A stretch of 64,000 bases of DNA from positions 62,001 to 126,000 of the forward strand of contig JAEEND010000007.1 in NCBI GenBank assembly GCA_016283575.1, written 5' to 3'. Of the stretch, positions 1 through 9,701 are shown piece by piece (the stretch's first letter is position 1; each line of letters starts with the position of its first letter). Under the pieces are notes generated by a model. That model saw nothing but the letters and a program-made list of their open reading frames with translations. It was not told where the DNA came from and ran no database searches. A program made the translations under genes and the position numbers. The stretch is from Lachnospiraceae bacterium (GTDB lineage: Bacteria; Bacillota; Clostridia; Lachnospirales; Lachnospiraceae).

Positions 1-979
1 CGGAAAGCATGGCGTATTAATAAAGGGCTCCAATTATCTTGAGCTTCTTGCCAAGATGAAAACCGTGGTATTTGATAAGACGGGAACCCTTACTAAGGGA
101 AATTTTACCGTAACAAAGATTGTTCCCGTATACTCCGAAAAAGAAGAGTTGATTCACTTAGTTACTCACTTAGAAAAGTTTTCAGACCATCCCGTGGCTC
201 TTTCGGTTATGGATGCTTTTGATAAAATCACCGATGAATGTGATGTGACCGAAATCGAAGAAATCCGCGGTGAGGGCATAAAAGCTTTAGTAAACGGCGA
301 AACCGCTCTCTGCGGAAACAGAAAGCTTATGGACAGGTTTGGTATTTCTTTTACCGAAGCTACTGAAACAGGCACCATTCTTTATGTGGCAGTTCGAGAA
401 CGCTACATGGGCTACATAGTTATCTCCGATGAGATTAAACCCGGGGTAAAAGAAACTCTCGCAAAGCTTAAGAGAACAGGCGTAAATAAGACTGTAATGC
501 TTACGGGAGATGTTAAGAAAACCGCTGAAGCAGTGGCACATGAAGTGGGAGTTGATGAATTCCACGCAGAGCTCTTACCTCAGGATAAGGTTTCCATAGT
601 AGAGGGGCTTCTTAAATCAAGAAACATTGATAAAGAAACAGTTGCTTTTGTGGGAGACGGTATCAATGATGCTCCCGTACTTACTTTATCTGATGTGGGA
701 ATTGCCATGGGAGCCATCGGCTCAGATGCGGCGATAGAAGCTGCGGATGTGGTGCTCATGGATGATGATGTTAGGAAGATCGCCACAGCCCTGAAGATTT
801 CAAGTAAGTGCCTCAGAATCGTAAAAGAAAACATAGTCTTTGCCATCGGCGTTAAGGTTATCTGCCTTATCCTCGGAGCCCTTGGACTTGCCAATATGTG
901 GCTCGCCGTTTTTGCCGATGTGGGAGTAATGGTGATCGCAGTATTGAATGCAATAAGAACTATGTTCGTGAAAGAATGA
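1..979 (+). CDS. Heavy-metal-transporting P1B-type ATPase, C-terminal part (5' end outside window)
   Basis: The open frame runs in from the left edge (frame starting at base 2), so only the C-terminal ~325 residues are visible. The phosphorylation motif DKTGTLTKG is at about bases 74-100 and the hinge motif GDGINDAP near base 654, with the nucleotide-binding domain between them. Two C-terminal membrane helices follow; the last carries Asp in FADVGVMVIAVLNAIR, as in CadA/ZntA-type Zn/Cd/Pb exporters. The family couples ATP hydrolysis to metal export across the plasma membrane. The N-terminal metal-binding domain and the CPC-type helix are outside the window, so metal specificity is inferred from the last helix only. 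It ends at a strong terminator. Confidence 0.93.
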   Translation, partial: GKHGVLIKGSNYLELLAKMKTVVFDKTGTLTKGNFTVTKIVPVYSEKEELIHLVTHLEKFSDHPVALSVMDAFDKITDECDVTEIEEIRGEGIKALVNGETALCGNRKLMDRFGISFTEATETGTILYVAVRERYMGYIVISDEIKPGVKETLAKLKRTGVNKTVMLTGDVKKTAEAVAHEVGVDEFHAELLPQDKVSIVEGLLKSRNIDKETVAFVGDGINDAPVLTLSDVGIAMGAIGSDAAIEAADVVLMDDDVRKIATALKISSKCLRIVKENIVFAIGVKVICLILGALGLANMWLAVFADVGVMVIAVLNAIRTMFVKE

Positions 980-992
980 ATCAGTTGAAAGA

Positions 993-1024
993 AAGCCCGA
1001 AGGAATACGCCTTCGGGCTTTTGA
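993..1024. terminator. Bidirectional terminator between convergent genes
   Basis: A perfect 11-bp stem (993-1003 with 1010-1020) and a 6-nt loop lie between the ATPase stop and the stop of the convergent hydrolase gene. T-rich sequence on the right and A-rich on the left suit termination in both directions. Confidence 0.85.
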
Positions 1025-2095
1025 TCATTTCTTTTGCTTAAGCATCATCTGAGTAAAGGTTTTAATAAAATTCTTGGCGCCTGCCGATGCCTGAGTGAAG
1101 GCGGCGATGCCGTTAAAGACGGATAAAGCATTTATTTTATTAAAGTCACTCATGGCTTTTATGCCTGCGGCATCAAATATCTTAAAGATCTCACTTATGG
1201 CATCTTCACGCTCTTCCGGGGATACGGAAGCAATCACGCTGTTCAGAGAATCCGAAAAAGAATGGCTGAATTCATCCGTTTCACCGGCACGTTCTATCCC
1301 GTCGGGACCCACATACCAGTTTATGATGTCATGCATCACAAAGGGAGCGCCGACACCCTGTACAATGGTCTTTTTATATATGGGTTCAAAGAGATTACCC
1401 ACAACGCAGGAAGTGGGAACGTATGCTTTTATCCGGTCCTTTACTTCGTTATATTTATCTTCATCAAAAAAGTCTTTGGGAATTCCCGGAGCATCAAATA
1501 AATAGATACTCTTTATGCGATTCTTCATCTTGCCGGGAATGTTCATGGATGAGTAAAGAGCAAGAAATCCGCCCTTTGAGTGTCCGGATACGATCACATG
1601 ATTAAAGGGATTTCTCATTGCCTTAAAGAGGTAATTGAGACTGTCGGTCTCGCCCTGAGTAGGATTTTTGTAAAAGAAAGTGAAATTCTCTCTCCATGAA
1701 AGGATGGAGTCATCCGTTCCGCGAAATGCAACAACTGTTGTGAAGGGCATTACATGGAAGGTTATCGCATAGAAAGTCTTTATTTCTTCTTCGTTTATAT
1801 CCTTCCGGGGGCGTTCTATATAGACATTACTGTAACGCTTTCCCGATGCTGCGAGCTTAAGGATGCTTTTTCTGTAATCGATACTGTCAAGGGCGGGATC
1901 CGCATTTTTACGTCCCAAATACAGATTTGCCGCATCTTTAAGGCGCATTCTTTCAGAGCCTATCCAGGAAAAATCGTGGTAAGCCAGAATATTAAATAAC
2001 AATATGTCTATTTCATTGAGGGGAAGGGTGTTAAAGCTTTCGTCCTTCCTGTATCTTAAGTATGTATATATTGAATCCATAACTATATTATACAT
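1025..2095 (-). CDS. Mbeg1-like (DUF2974) alpha/beta-hydrolase, lipase-like
   Basis: 356 residues. The nucleophile elbow VSGHSKGG is near residue 170, with the Ser followed by a lipase-type helix. YLFDAPGIP could supply the acid and VMHDIINWY the histidine. The N-terminus (MDSIYTYLRYRKDESF) matches the usual beginning of the Mbeg1/DUF2974 family, so the true start may be the ATG at 2080 rather than 2095. Neither start has a clear Shine-Dalgarno, and a TATAAT-like box lies just upstream of 2080 on the minus strand. No signal peptide is visible, so it is probably cytosolic. The substrate of the family is unknown. It is a single gene, convergent with the ATPase and divergent from the EAL gene. 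Confidence 0.82.
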   Translation of the reverse strand: MYNIVMDSIYTYLRYRKDESFNTLPLNEIDILLFNILAYHDFSWIGSERMRLKDAANLYLGRKNADPALDSIDYRKSILKLAASGKRYSNVYIERPRKDINEEEIKTFYAITFHVMPFTTVVAFRGTDDSILSWRENFTFFYKNPTQGETDSLNYLFKAMRNPFNHVIVSGHSKGGFLALYSSMNIPGKMKNRIKSIYLFDAPGIPKDFFDEDKYNEVKDRIKAYVPTSCVVGNLFEPIYKKTIVQGVGAPFVMHDIINWYVGPDGIERAGETDEFSHSFSDSLNSVIASVSPEEREDAISEIFKIFDAAGIKAMSDFNKINALSVFNGIAAFTQASAGAKNFIKTFTQMMLKQKK

Positions 2096-2150
2096 GTTCG
2101 AATCAACAAAAAATAATAAACTTGACAGAATTTTCTAAAAAACGTCTTTA

Positions 2151-2179
2151 TTGTCAAAAAGTTTAATTTTCGGTATAAT
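2151..2179 (+). promoter_or_regulatory. Sigma-A-type promoter of the EAL gene
   Basis: TTGTCA (2151-2156), 17-nt spacer, TATAAT (2174-2179). The start codon at 2231 is about 45 nt after the expected transcription start, with GAGGA at 2219-2223. Confidence 0.75.
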
Positions 2180-2230
2180 AAATTAGATATAATAGAAGTA
2201 ATAAAAAAAATTATCTATGAGGAACTGTTT

Positions 2231-4126
2231 ATGTGGAATTTAAGTTTTGCAATACCGGCTTTACTCATACTTCTTGTTATTTTAGCTTTCTATTTTTCGC
2301 TTCCGCGTCTCACTGTGCGCAGAAATCGCGTTTTTCTTCAGATGGTCATTATAGAGACCATAGTTATGATATCTGACCTTGTTTCCAGTCATATGGATAA
2401 TAATTATCAGGACTATGATAATTGGCTGATCACCCTTCTTAACATGTTCTTTTTCATAGCCTTTTATACCAGATCACTGATAATGTACGCATTTAATGTA
2501 AGTGTTCTGGATAAAAGAAAAAACGACTCGGCCATGGTGGTCCAGCTTGTGAGAACTCCTTATTATTTCAGCGTGTTGATGGCATTATTTTCGCCTTTCA
2601 CAAGGCTTGTGTTCTATATTGACGACACGGGTTATCATTCGGGCTCCCTTTACAACATTCTTTACATGTGTGCATTCTTTTACCTGATACTTTCTTATCT
2701 TTTGTTCGTAGTAAAAAGAAATAATCTTAAAAGAAAACGCGAGAGATATTGCCTGTTCCTGTATAATTTCATTGTGGCCACAGGCCTTATAGTAAGAATT
2801 CTTTTACCCAGAATGCTCTTAATGGATACATTTGTATTGATGGCGATCGTTGCTGTGTATCTTGCATTCGAAAATCCCGAATACAGCTTAGAGTTAAGAG
2901 GAGCGATATTTAACAGCAGAGCGTTACGTGAATATATAGAAGAAAATATAGGACATTTTAAGCATAGATGTTTAGGTGTTACAGTCCATAAATATCATGA
3001 GATGCGAGATATTTACGGCACCAAACAGATGGACGAAGGATTGTTCCTGATAGCTCGATATTTAACCAGAACCTTTAAGGGATGCAACGTGTTTTACTAC
3101 AGGCGTGGCCGATATATTATTCTCTGCCCCAAGGATTCGGACTTCAGAAAGATGTGTGAGACTGTGGCAGAGCGGTTCAAAAAAGCCTGGAGGGCAGAAG
3201 GCGTTGAGCTATACCTTGACGTAGGATTTGCAACCATCGAGATCAGTAATGACATTGATTCTTCTGATATTATTTTAAATACAATTGCTTCGGCGCTGGT
3301 AATGGCTGACAATATGGACAGCATCGTGCCGGTGGAAATAACGGATACCGAAATACTTCAGACAGAGCGTGAGACAAGTGTTAAAAGAAGCCTTGAAGCT
3401 GCCATCGAGAATAAAGCAGTTGAAGTGTTCTTACAGCCTTTAATAAGCGCAGAGGACGGCACCGTAGTGGGAGCGGAAGCTCTTTCAAGAATAAGGGATC
3501 CGCAGGGGAAGATAATTCCTCCGTCAATCTTTATTCCAATTGCCGAGAACAACGGACGTATCAACGAGCTTGGGGAGCAGGTATTTGAAAAAACCTGTGA
3601 ATTCATGAAAGAGAACGATCTTGAAGCCATGGGCGTCAGATGGATAAATGTTAATCTTTCCCCCGTACAGTTTATGAGATCGGACCTTGGCGAAAGATAT
3701 GCTTCGATCGCCGCTAAATACGGTGTCAATCCCGGAATGATACATTTGGAGATTACGGAAGATTCCATGATAGATGACAACTTCTTACAGAAGCAGATTC
3801 AGGCAATGGAAGGAAAGGGCTTTAAATTCGTGCTTGATGATTATGGCACGGGATATTCCAACCTTTCAAGATTAAAGAAGTGTCCGTTCATTAATATAAA
3901 GCTTGATATGGGTCTTGTATGGGCTTACTGCAAAGAACCCGATGCCATTCTTCCCAATATGATAAATGCCTTCAGAAGCATGAATTTCGGTATTACATCC
4001 GAGGGTATAGAAGATGAGAATATGGCAGAAGAAATGAGACGATTGGGATGCGACTTTTTACAGGGCTTCTATTATTCAAAGCCGATTCCCATGGATGAAT
4101 TTGTAAGAAAGTATTCAAAGGCATAA
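2231..4126 (+). CDS. Membrane-anchored EAL-domain c-di-GMP phosphodiesterase with degenerate GGDEF
   Basis: 631 residues. The first ~215 are hydrophobic and hold about seven membrane segments. A GGDEF-like fold follows (about 220-375) in which the signature is replaced by RRGRYIIL, so it is unlikely to make c-di-GMP and may be a sensor. The EAL domain spans about 385-628 and keeps the metal and catalytic motifs: AEALSR, VNLSP, LEITED, LDDYGTGYSN, IKLDM and SEGIED. Catalytic activity (c-di-GMP to pGpG) is therefore expected. The gene stands alone with its own promoter and terminator. With the PilZ protein at 58133 and the two chemoreceptors it points to c-di-GMP control of motility or surface behaviour. 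Confidence 0.92.
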   Translation: MWNLSFAIPALLILLVILAFYFSLPRLTVRRNRVFLQMVIIETIVMISDLVSSHMDNNYQDYDNWLITLLNMFFFIAFYTRSLIMYAFNVSVLDKRKNDSAMVVQLVRTPYYFSVLMALFSPFTRLVFYIDDTGYHSGSLYNILYMCAFFYLILSYLLFVVKRNNLKRKRERYCLFLYNFIVATGLIVRILLPRMLLMDTFVLMAIVAVYLAFENPEYSLELRGAIFNSRALREYIEENIGHFKHRCLGVTVHKYHEMRDIYGTKQMDEGLFLIARYLTRTFKGCNVFYYRRGRYIILCPKDSDFRKMCETVAERFKKAWRAEGVELYLDVGFATIEISNDIDSSDIILNTIASALVMADNMDSIVPVEITDTEILQTERETSVKRSLEAAIENKAVEVFLQPLISAEDGTVVGAEALSRIRDPQGKIIPPSIFIPIAENNGRINELGEQVFEKTCEFMKENDLEAMGVRWINVNLSPVQFMRSDLGERYASIAAKYGVNPGMIHLEITEDSMIDDNFLQKQIQAMEGKGFKFVLDDYGTGYSNLSRLKKCPFINIKLDMGLVWAYCKEPDAILPNMINAFRSMNFGITSEGIEDENMAEEMRRLGCDFLQGFYYSKPIPMDEFVRKYSKA

Positions 4127-4140
4127 TAAATTTAAGTATA

Positions 4141-4173
4141 AAAGAAAACCACCCGAGGGTGGTTTTTCTTTTA
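4141..4173. terminator. Bidirectional terminator after the EAL gene
   Basis: An A-rich arm leading into AACCACCC pairs with GGGTGGTT followed by a T-rich tail; the stem reaches about 12-14 bp. It lies between two convergent genes and can serve both. Confidence 0.85.
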
Positions 4174-4191
4174 TGTTTATTTCCGGCCGGT

Positions 4192-6249
4192 TTATAATTT
4201 GAATTTACTTACCATGGAATCAAGTTCGGAAGAGATAACATTCTGTGAATCTGCCATGTCATCAACGGATCTTACATTCTCACCAACGGTTTCGATGGAT
4301 GAAAGGATGTTCTTACTGGTTTCACTGGTCTCCTGAGTAGCTTCAACTATGTTCTGGATCGCTGATGTTACTTCGGACATGATCACATTGATGTTACCGG
4401 ACATTTCGCTTATCTTGGCTGCTGACTCTTCGAATGTTCCTGCGTCATCACCGTACTGGTTTGCTACACCAAGGAATTTCTCGTAGTCGGGATTAACTGT
4501 ATCCTGTATGAAGGATAAGAGCCCCTGAGCGTCTTTTATAAGCTTTTCAAATGCCTGCTGTACCTGATGAATGGTATCCTGGATCTTGGATACTGCTTCT
4601 GAGGTACTTCCTGCAAGATTTCCGATTTCAGTAGCAACTACCGCGAAGCCTTTACCTGCTTCACCTGCTCTTGCTGCTTCGATCGAAGCGTTAAGAGAAA
4701 GAAGGTTAATCTGTTCTGCGATACCTGAAATAACTTCTGCAAGTTCACTGATATTGCTTACTACGTCGGCATCCTTGATGCTTAAGCTTAAGGATTCTTC
4801 AAAGTCTTTGGACAGCTTGTTGGCTGATGCGGAAGATTCTTTACATTCTTCTTCAATCTTTGCAGCCTTATCTTTGATGCCCTGTGCCATTTCCATGTTG
4901 GAAACTGTCTCTGCGGCAAGCATATTTACGTTAGCGTTAACTTCTTCGGCAGATGCATTAACTTCTTCGGTGGCTGCACTGGTAGAAAGCATTGCTTCGT
5001 TCACTTCGTTCATGTATTTCTGGATCTCATCAAACTGAGAACGTAAATCCTTGGATGCATCGCTCAGCTTCTTACTGGAATCACCGATGGAGCGGGAATT
5101 ATCAGCAATCTTAGATATGATATCTTTGTTGCTGTGATACATTGTGTTAAGAGATTCGCTCATAACCGCAACTTCATCTTTGCCCTTTACCTTAAGCTCT
5201 TCTACAGAGAAATCGCCATCTGCGAGAGCGTTGGAGAAGTGCTGTACTTTCTTTATGGAGCCGGAAATACTTCTTACTGCAAGATAGATAACCAAAGCTG
5301 TAATAAGGATCGCTATTACACAAATGATGATCATCTGATTGGTAAGTGACTTCACAACGGAATTTACTTCTTCTTCCGTAATTTGTATTGCAAGCTTCTG
5401 GCCTATAGAAAGTGTGGTGTAATAAACTAACATTTTCTTGCCGTCATCTGTTACATAAGATGTTTTTCCGGAGTCATTATTTAATATCTCCTGTCCTGCG
5501 GCTGCAAGGCTTTGATTTGCTTCATCTGTGATAAGTTCGCCTGCTGTAACTTTACTTTCATCAACACCGGCTATATAACCGCCGGATGCGGAAAGTAAAA
5601 TACCGGTACCTGTTTCTCCGACTTTTATATTGTTTACGATTTCAATTTCTTTTGAAAGAGAAATACCTACTGTAGCGCAGCCGATGTATTTGTTGGTTGC
5701 GTAATCATACATGGCAACAGTACAGGTGGAGAGGGAAGTGCCGAGACCTTCATCATAGTAAGGGTCTGTAATTACAGGAGCAGTCTGCCCGAAGGACACC
5801 TGATAATACGGACGTTCCAGATAGTTGTATTCGGCAGTACTGTATTCCATTGTGGTCTTAATGGTAGAACCTTCTCTGTAAGCATAAGGCCCATAGAATT
5901 TTTCTGCAGGATCGTAAGCATAGGCATCGAACCAAAGGCCGTTACCGATGGCAATAGGGTTATTCTCAAGCATTGAGATCAACAGATTCATACACTCATC
6001 TCTGGATAGTGTCTTGTAGGCAACGCCTATGGTCTGTCCGAGAGAAGATGCCGCAGAAGTAATCTGTGTAAGCTCTGCGGTGATCTCGCCTGCTGCAGCA
6101 TCACGTTTTGCAAGAATTTCTTCCTCGCCCTTGATGGTCAGGCTCTTTTTGCTGGTGAGGGTGCTGATTAATGTTAGAAGCACTAAGGCTACTATCATAA
6201 CGGGCACGATTAAGGTGAGCATCTTGGTACTGATACGTTTGAAATTCAT
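4192..6249 (-). CDS. Methyl-accepting chemotaxis protein with dCACHE-type sensor
   Basis: 685 residues from the ATG at 6249, chosen because AAGGAG sits just upstream; an upstream in-frame ATG at 6279 lacks one. TM1 is about residues 9-30, a large extracellular sensor of the dCACHE type about 35-300, TM2 about 305-330, then HAMP and a long coiled-coil signalling domain. The hairpin tip ([20 protein letters not shown]) binds CheA/CheW in this family. The sensor contains WFDAYAYDP and YYDEG stretches typical of CACHE small-molecule pockets; the ligand is unknown. It lies downstream of a second chemoreceptor in the same orientation, separated by the hairpin-repeat array. Confidence 0.94.
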   Translation of the reverse strand: MNFKRISTKMLTLIVPVMIVALVLLTLISTLTSKKSLTIKGEEEILAKRDAAAGEITAELTQITSAASSLGQTIGVAYKTLSRDECMNLLISMLENNPIAIGNGLWFDAYAYDPAEKFYGPYAYREGSTIKTTMEYSTAEYNYLERPYYQVSFGQTAPVITDPYYDEGLGTSLSTCTVAMYDYATNKYIGCATVGISLSKEIEIVNNIKVGETGTGILLSASGGYIAGVDESKVTAGELITDEANQSLAAAGQEILNNDSGKTSYVTDDGKKMLVYYTTLSIGQKLAIQITEEEVNSVVKSLTNQMIIICVIAILITALVIYLAVRSISGSIKKVQHFSNALADGDFSVEELKVKGKDEVAVMSESLNTMYHSNKDIISKIADNSRSIGDSSKKLSDASKDLRSQFDEIQKYMNEVNEAMLSTSAATEEVNASAEEVNANVNMLAAETVSNMEMAQGIKDKAAKIEEECKESSASANKLSKDFEESLSLSIKDADVVSNISELAEVISGIAEQINLLSLNASIEAARAGEAGKGFAVVATEIGNLAGSTSEAVSKIQDTIHQVQQAFEKLIKDAQGLLSFIQDTVNPDYEKFLGVANQYGDDAGTFEESAAKISEMSGNINVIMSEVTSAIQNIVEATQETSETSKNILSSIETVGENVRSVDDMADSQNVISSELDSMVSKFKL

Positions 6250-6320
6250 AATCTTGTCTCCTTTTATAGACCCCCTCAAGTAAGTCTATAGTCCGCGCCT
6301 CATAGCTTTAATTCCCACCT

Positions 6321-6485
6321 CTACAATAGACCTTCGGTCTATTGTCATCGCTTCTACAATAGACCTTCGGTCTATTGTCATCGCTTCTACAATAAACCTT
6401 CGGTCTATTGTCATCGCTTCTACAATAAACCTTCGGTCTATTGTCATCGCTTCTACAATAGACCTTCGGTCTATTGTCATCGCTT
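6321..6485 (-). repeat. Five tandem 33-bp units, each a 10-bp-stem hairpin
   Basis: Units at 6321-6353, 6354-6386, 6387-6419, 6420-6452 and 6453-6485. Each holds an inverted repeat ACAATAGACC / GGTCTATTGT around a 3-nt loop, plus a constant linker. Units 3 and 4 differ by one base in one arm. In RNA copied from the minus strand (the direction of both flanking genes) that change gives a G-U pair, so pairing is kept. The array lies in the 269-nt gap between two co-oriented chemoreceptor genes. Because 33 is a multiple of three, an 11-residue repeat ORF runs through it; I regard that as incidental. Confidence 0.9.
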
Positions 6486-6511
6486 GAATAATCCCTCCGG
6501 GATTATTCAAG
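6483..6511 (-). other. 13-bp hairpin just after the second chemoreceptor gene
   Basis: Perfect 13-bp arms (6483-6495 and 6499-6511) with a 3-nt loop begin 7 nt beyond the stop codon at 6519-6521. There is no T-run on the minus strand, so it looks more like an RNA 3'-end stabiliser or partial terminator than a classical terminator. It abuts the 33-bp repeat array. Confidence 0.6.
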
Positions 6512-6518
6512 CTCATTT

Positions 6519-8291
6519 CTAGAATTTGAACTCACTGAGAAGCTTCTTTAAGCCTTCTGCAAGTGTCTGAGTATTTGCTGTTATTTCAGCAATGTTATCA
6601 ACTGATGACTGTACAAAGGTTGCGGAAGCGGCGGTTTCTTCGGTATTTGCCGCAACATCCGAAGCTGATTCCGTAAGATTGTTAACGGCGTCCACAACAA
6701 CCTGACAGCTTCGATCCATTTCGTTGCTGAGAGAGTCAAGGGATGATACTTCGTTATTGATCTCCTTAACCTTTTCAACGATGAGTCTGTATTTTTCGCC
6801 GGTAGCAAATACGCTTTCTGTCTGGGTCTTAACAGCTTCTTCAACCTGTACACGCTGCTCTGTAGCCTGATCCACACAGGATTTAAGTTCTGCCAGCATG
6901 CTGTCGATGGTATTAACCGCATCTGCGGACTGAGCGGCCAGTGCTCTTATTTCGTCAGCTACGACTGCGAAGCCCTTGCCCATTTCGCCTGCTCTTGCAG
7001 CTTCGATTGAAGCATTAAGAGAAAGAAGGTTGGTCTGACTTGCAATGTCTGAAATAAGCTGAGAGGTTTCACCAATCTTGGAAGCGCTTTCCGTCATATC
7101 ATTGATGGCATCGAAGATTCGCTGGAATGCTACGTCATTTGCTTCCGTATCATGCTGAAGCTTTTCAACCACATGCATACCGTCGTTGGTGGCTGCTTCA
7201 ATTTCTTTACTTACGTTAGCAAGGTTTTCTGCTGATTTGTTACTGTTAATAACGATTTCTCCAAGAACCTTGGTCTGTTCCGAAGCCTCGCCGGTTTCGT
7301 TGGCCTGTGCTGAAATCTTTGCAGTTATATCATTGATGGCAGTGGTAATTTCGTTGGTGGTATTTTTAACATCTTCAGAGGATTTTGTAAGGGACTCGGA
7401 TGCATCTGTTATCTTATCCGATGATTCATTGATAAGATGCAGAATCTCGTTCTGACTCTTAAAGAGTGTAACGGAAGCATCTGCCATCTGAGCGATTTCA
7501 TCGTATCCTTTAACCGTCTCGGGTTCATATGCGAGATTCTTGTCCGCAAGTTCCAGCATATTCTTTTTGGTGATTCTGACACCCTGAAGAATGGTATGTA
7601 CTATGTAGATAAAGATAACAACTACAATGGTGATCAATACTGTGGCATATATGATGGCTTTTGTTAAAGCTCCTGAGTTTTTAGCCTGTAAGCTGTCTAA
7701 CTGAGCCACTGCATACATATCGATAAAGTCTTTAATGTTATTGATATATTCTTCGCAGTTATCAAAGTGAGCTATGTGTGCGGCGTAATCGCCCTTACCT
7801 GTTTCGGGGTCATAGCTTTCACAAAAAGCATCGAGCTCGGAGCTAAACTGTGTTATAAGATCCTGGAATTTTCTTGTATCAGTAAGATAACCGTCACCGT
7901 CGGTTTCGGGGGTGAAGCCGTTTGCGATTGCCAGGTACTGAAGCGTGTAATTGTTGTATGCGTCAGGATCCTCTTTAATCAGCTCTGCGGCAGTTGCAAC
8001 GTGATCACGGGTCTGTTTAAGATTTACTTCGTAACCATGTCTGTTATCATCCACATCTGATTGCGTCATGGCATCATGTAATTCCATGGCAGCGACCAAA
8101 GCCTGGTACATATCACGTTCGCCGTTAATTATGTTGGTATTGGCAATATAAATTCGGTTGTAAAGTACGTCCTGCATGTTGTTTTCAACAACCGAAGTCA
8201 TCTTGACCATTCCGAATACGAGAGCACCAATTAGAAGGATTATCGGTATTCCTATAAATGCAAATTTAAGTTTCAGTGATTTGATTTTCAA
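6519..8291 (-). CDS. Methyl-accepting chemotaxis protein with helical sensor domain
   Basis: 590 residues. The start is TTG at 8291, supported by AAGGAGG about 7 nt upstream. TM1 is about residues 9-28. The extracellular domain (about 30-205) is largely helical and not CACHE-like. TM2 is about 213-235, then HAMP and a coiled-coil signalling region. The tip ([20 protein letters not shown]) is canonical. It resembles Firmicute receptors with four-helix-bundle-like sensors; the ligand is unknown. It precedes the 685-residue receptor in the same direction, so the two may be co-transcribed through the hairpin array. No che genes are nearby. Confidence 0.93.
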   Translation of the reverse strand: MKIKSLKLKFAFIGIPIILLIGALVFGMVKMTSVVENNMQDVLYNRIYIANTNIINGERDMYQALVAAMELHDAMTQSDVDDNRHGYEVNLKQTRDHVATAAELIKEDPDAYNNYTLQYLAIANGFTPETDGDGYLTDTRKFQDLITQFSSELDAFCESYDPETGKGDYAAHIAHFDNCEEYINNIKDFIDMYAVAQLDSLQAKNSGALTKAIIYATVLITIVVVIFIYIVHTILQGVRITKKNMLELADKNLAYEPETVKGYDEIAQMADASVTLFKSQNEILHLINESSDKITDASESLTKSSEDVKNTTNEITTAINDITAKISAQANETGEASEQTKVLGEIVINSNKSAENLANVSKEIEAATNDGMHVVEKLQHDTEANDVAFQRIFDAINDMTESASKIGETSQLISDIASQTNLLSLNASIEAARAGEMGKGFAVVADEIRALAAQSADAVNTIDSMLAELKSCVDQATEQRVQVEEAVKTQTESVFATGEKYRLIVEKVKEINNEVSSLDSLSNEMDRSCQVVVDAVNNLTESASDVAANTEETAASATFVQSSVDNIAEITANTQTLAEGLKKLLSEFKF

Positions 8292-8475
8292 AGTAGCCTC
8301 CTTCTCCGCAGGGGCGGAAATTATAAAATCGATAAAATAGTTATAATACCTATCAGTTAATAGGCAATTAAGTTATATCTGTACAAGAAGCCGCTTAATT
8401 GGTAAGATTATCCTTGTATGAGACCTTAAAAAGAACTTCATACATTTCCAAAGAGACCAGGAGTAAATACTGATA

Positions 8476-9231
8476 ATGAAACTTATTTCATGGAATGTTA
8501 ATGGTCTGAGAGCCTGCATCGGTAAAGGTTTCTCAGAATATTTTGATAAGGAAGATGCGGATATTTTCTGCCTTCAGGAGACTAAGATTTCGGAAGGCCA
8601 GATAGAGTTTGAAAAAGAAGGCTATTATTCTTATTGGAACTATGCTGAAAAGAAGGGATATTCCGGTACCGCGGTTTTTAGTAAAATTAAGCCTCTTAAG
8701 GTAACCTATGGCATGGGAATAGATGAACATGACCACGAAGGCCGTGTTATCACTCTTGAATTTGAAGACTTTTTCTTTGTAACTGTTTATACGCCGAACT
8801 CAAAGCGGGAACTTGAGCGCCTTTCCTACAGACAGGTTTGGGAGGATGATTTTAGAAATTATCTGATGGGACTTGATAAAGTTAAGCCCGTAATCGTAAC
8901 AGGGGATATGAATGTTGCTCACAAGGAAATAGACTTAAAGAATCCGAAGACCAATCACAGAAGCGCAGGCTTTACCGATGAAGAGAGGGAAAAGATGACG
9001 GCATTACTCGATGCAGGTTTTATTGATACATTCCGTTTCTTTTACCCCGATAAGACCGATGCCTATTCCTGGTGGTCATATATGTTCCATGCAAGGGAAA
9101 AGAATGTGGGATGGAGGATCGATTATTTCCTATGCTCAGAGCGGTTAAAAGAAAAGCTTGCGGATGCAGGGATCCACGCCGACATCCAGGGCTCGGATCA
9201 TTGCCCGGTTGAGCTTGATATTGAATTGTAA
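8476..9231 (+). CDS. xth: Exodeoxyribonuclease III (AP endonuclease family)
   Basis: 251 residues, full length for bacterial ExoIII. Signature motifs run in order: SWNVNGLRA (N-terminus), FCLQETKI (metal-binding Glu), [17 protein letters not shown] (catalytic Asp and Asn), [20 protein letters not shown] and [11 protein letters not shown] (catalytic Asp-His). The family cleaves at abasic sites and removes 3'-blocking groups in base-excision repair. AGGAG lies about 12 nt before the ATG, longer than usual, but the conserved N-terminus fixes the start. It is divergent from the chemoreceptor gene and followed 42 nt later by the PH-domain gene. Confidence 0.96.
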   Translation: MKLISWNVNGLRACIGKGFSEYFDKEDADIFCLQETKISEGQIEFEKEGYYSYWNYAEKKGYSGTAVFSKIKPLKVTYGMGIDEHDHEGRVITLEFEDFFFVTVYTPNSKRELERLSYRQVWEDDFRNYLMGLDKVKPVIVTGDMNVAHKEIDLKNPKTNHRSAGFTDEEREKMTALLDAGFIDTFRFFYPDKTDAYSWWSYMFHAREKNVGWRIDYFLCSERLKEKLADAGIHADIQGSDHCPVELDIEL

Positions 9232-9273
9232 ATAAGGGGTTTATCCCCACACCAATAAAGGGAGGATCATACC

Positions 9274-9699
9274 ATGGGATTTAACAAGGAATACAATGCG
9301 GAAGACAGCAATTCTTTTATCTGGAAGGACAGAAAGCGCGCATTTTTGGGCCTTCCATGGAGTTTTACCAAATACCGACTTACCAAGGACCGTCTTTATA
9401 TTGACACAGGTTTCTTTACAAGCAAGGAAGATGAGGTTCGCCTTTACAGAATTCTCGATCTCAGCTTAAAAAGAACTCTTGGTCAGAAGCTTTTCGGTCT
9501 CGGCTCCATTGAAGTGCATTCATCCGACAGGACTCTTAAGTGCTTTGAGATAAAGAATATCAAGCAGTCCAAGGATGTTAAGAAGGCTCTTTCCGATGCA
9601 GTTGAAGCTGAGAGAGAATTAAAGAGGGTAGTCAACCGTGAAATGATGATGGACGGCGATATGCTTGATGACATTGCGGACGGTGACGATAACGAGTAA
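9274..9699 (+). CDS. Bacterial PH-domain protein (bPH_2/DUF304-like)
   Basis: 141 residues with a GGGAGG site before the ATG. Residues about 15-115 fit the bacterial pleckstrin-homology fold: FTKYRLTKDRLYIDTGFFTSKEDEVRLYRI is the typical first sheet, then LGSIEVHSSDRTLKCFEIKNI. The tail is charged and probably helical. No membrane segment is visible, unlike the YdbS/YdbT relatives. Function is unknown. It is followed after 2 nt by the lipoprotein gene, so the two are probably translated together. Confidence 0.78.
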   Translation: MGFNKEYNAEDSNSFIWKDRKRAFLGLPWSFTKYRLTKDRLYIDTGFFTSKEDEVRLYRILDLSLKRTLGQKLFGLGSIEVHSSDRTLKCFEIKNIKQSKDVKKALSDAVEAERELKRVVNREMMMDGDMLDDIADGDDNE

Positions 9700-9701
9700 T
9701 C

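Noticed and set aside
2087-2092. Promoter for a leaderless Mbeg1-like mRNA
   Set aside because: A TATAAT box is present on the minus strand, but no acceptable -35 box was found at the right distance.
6321-6485. CRISPR array
   Set aside because: Units are contiguous 33-bp tandem copies with no unique spacers, and no cas genes are present.
6286-6516. 76-codon ORF with 11-residue repeats on the minus strand
   Set aside because: The frame stays open only because the repeat unit is 33 bp; the inverted repeats and their pairing-preserving variants fit an RNA or DNA element better.
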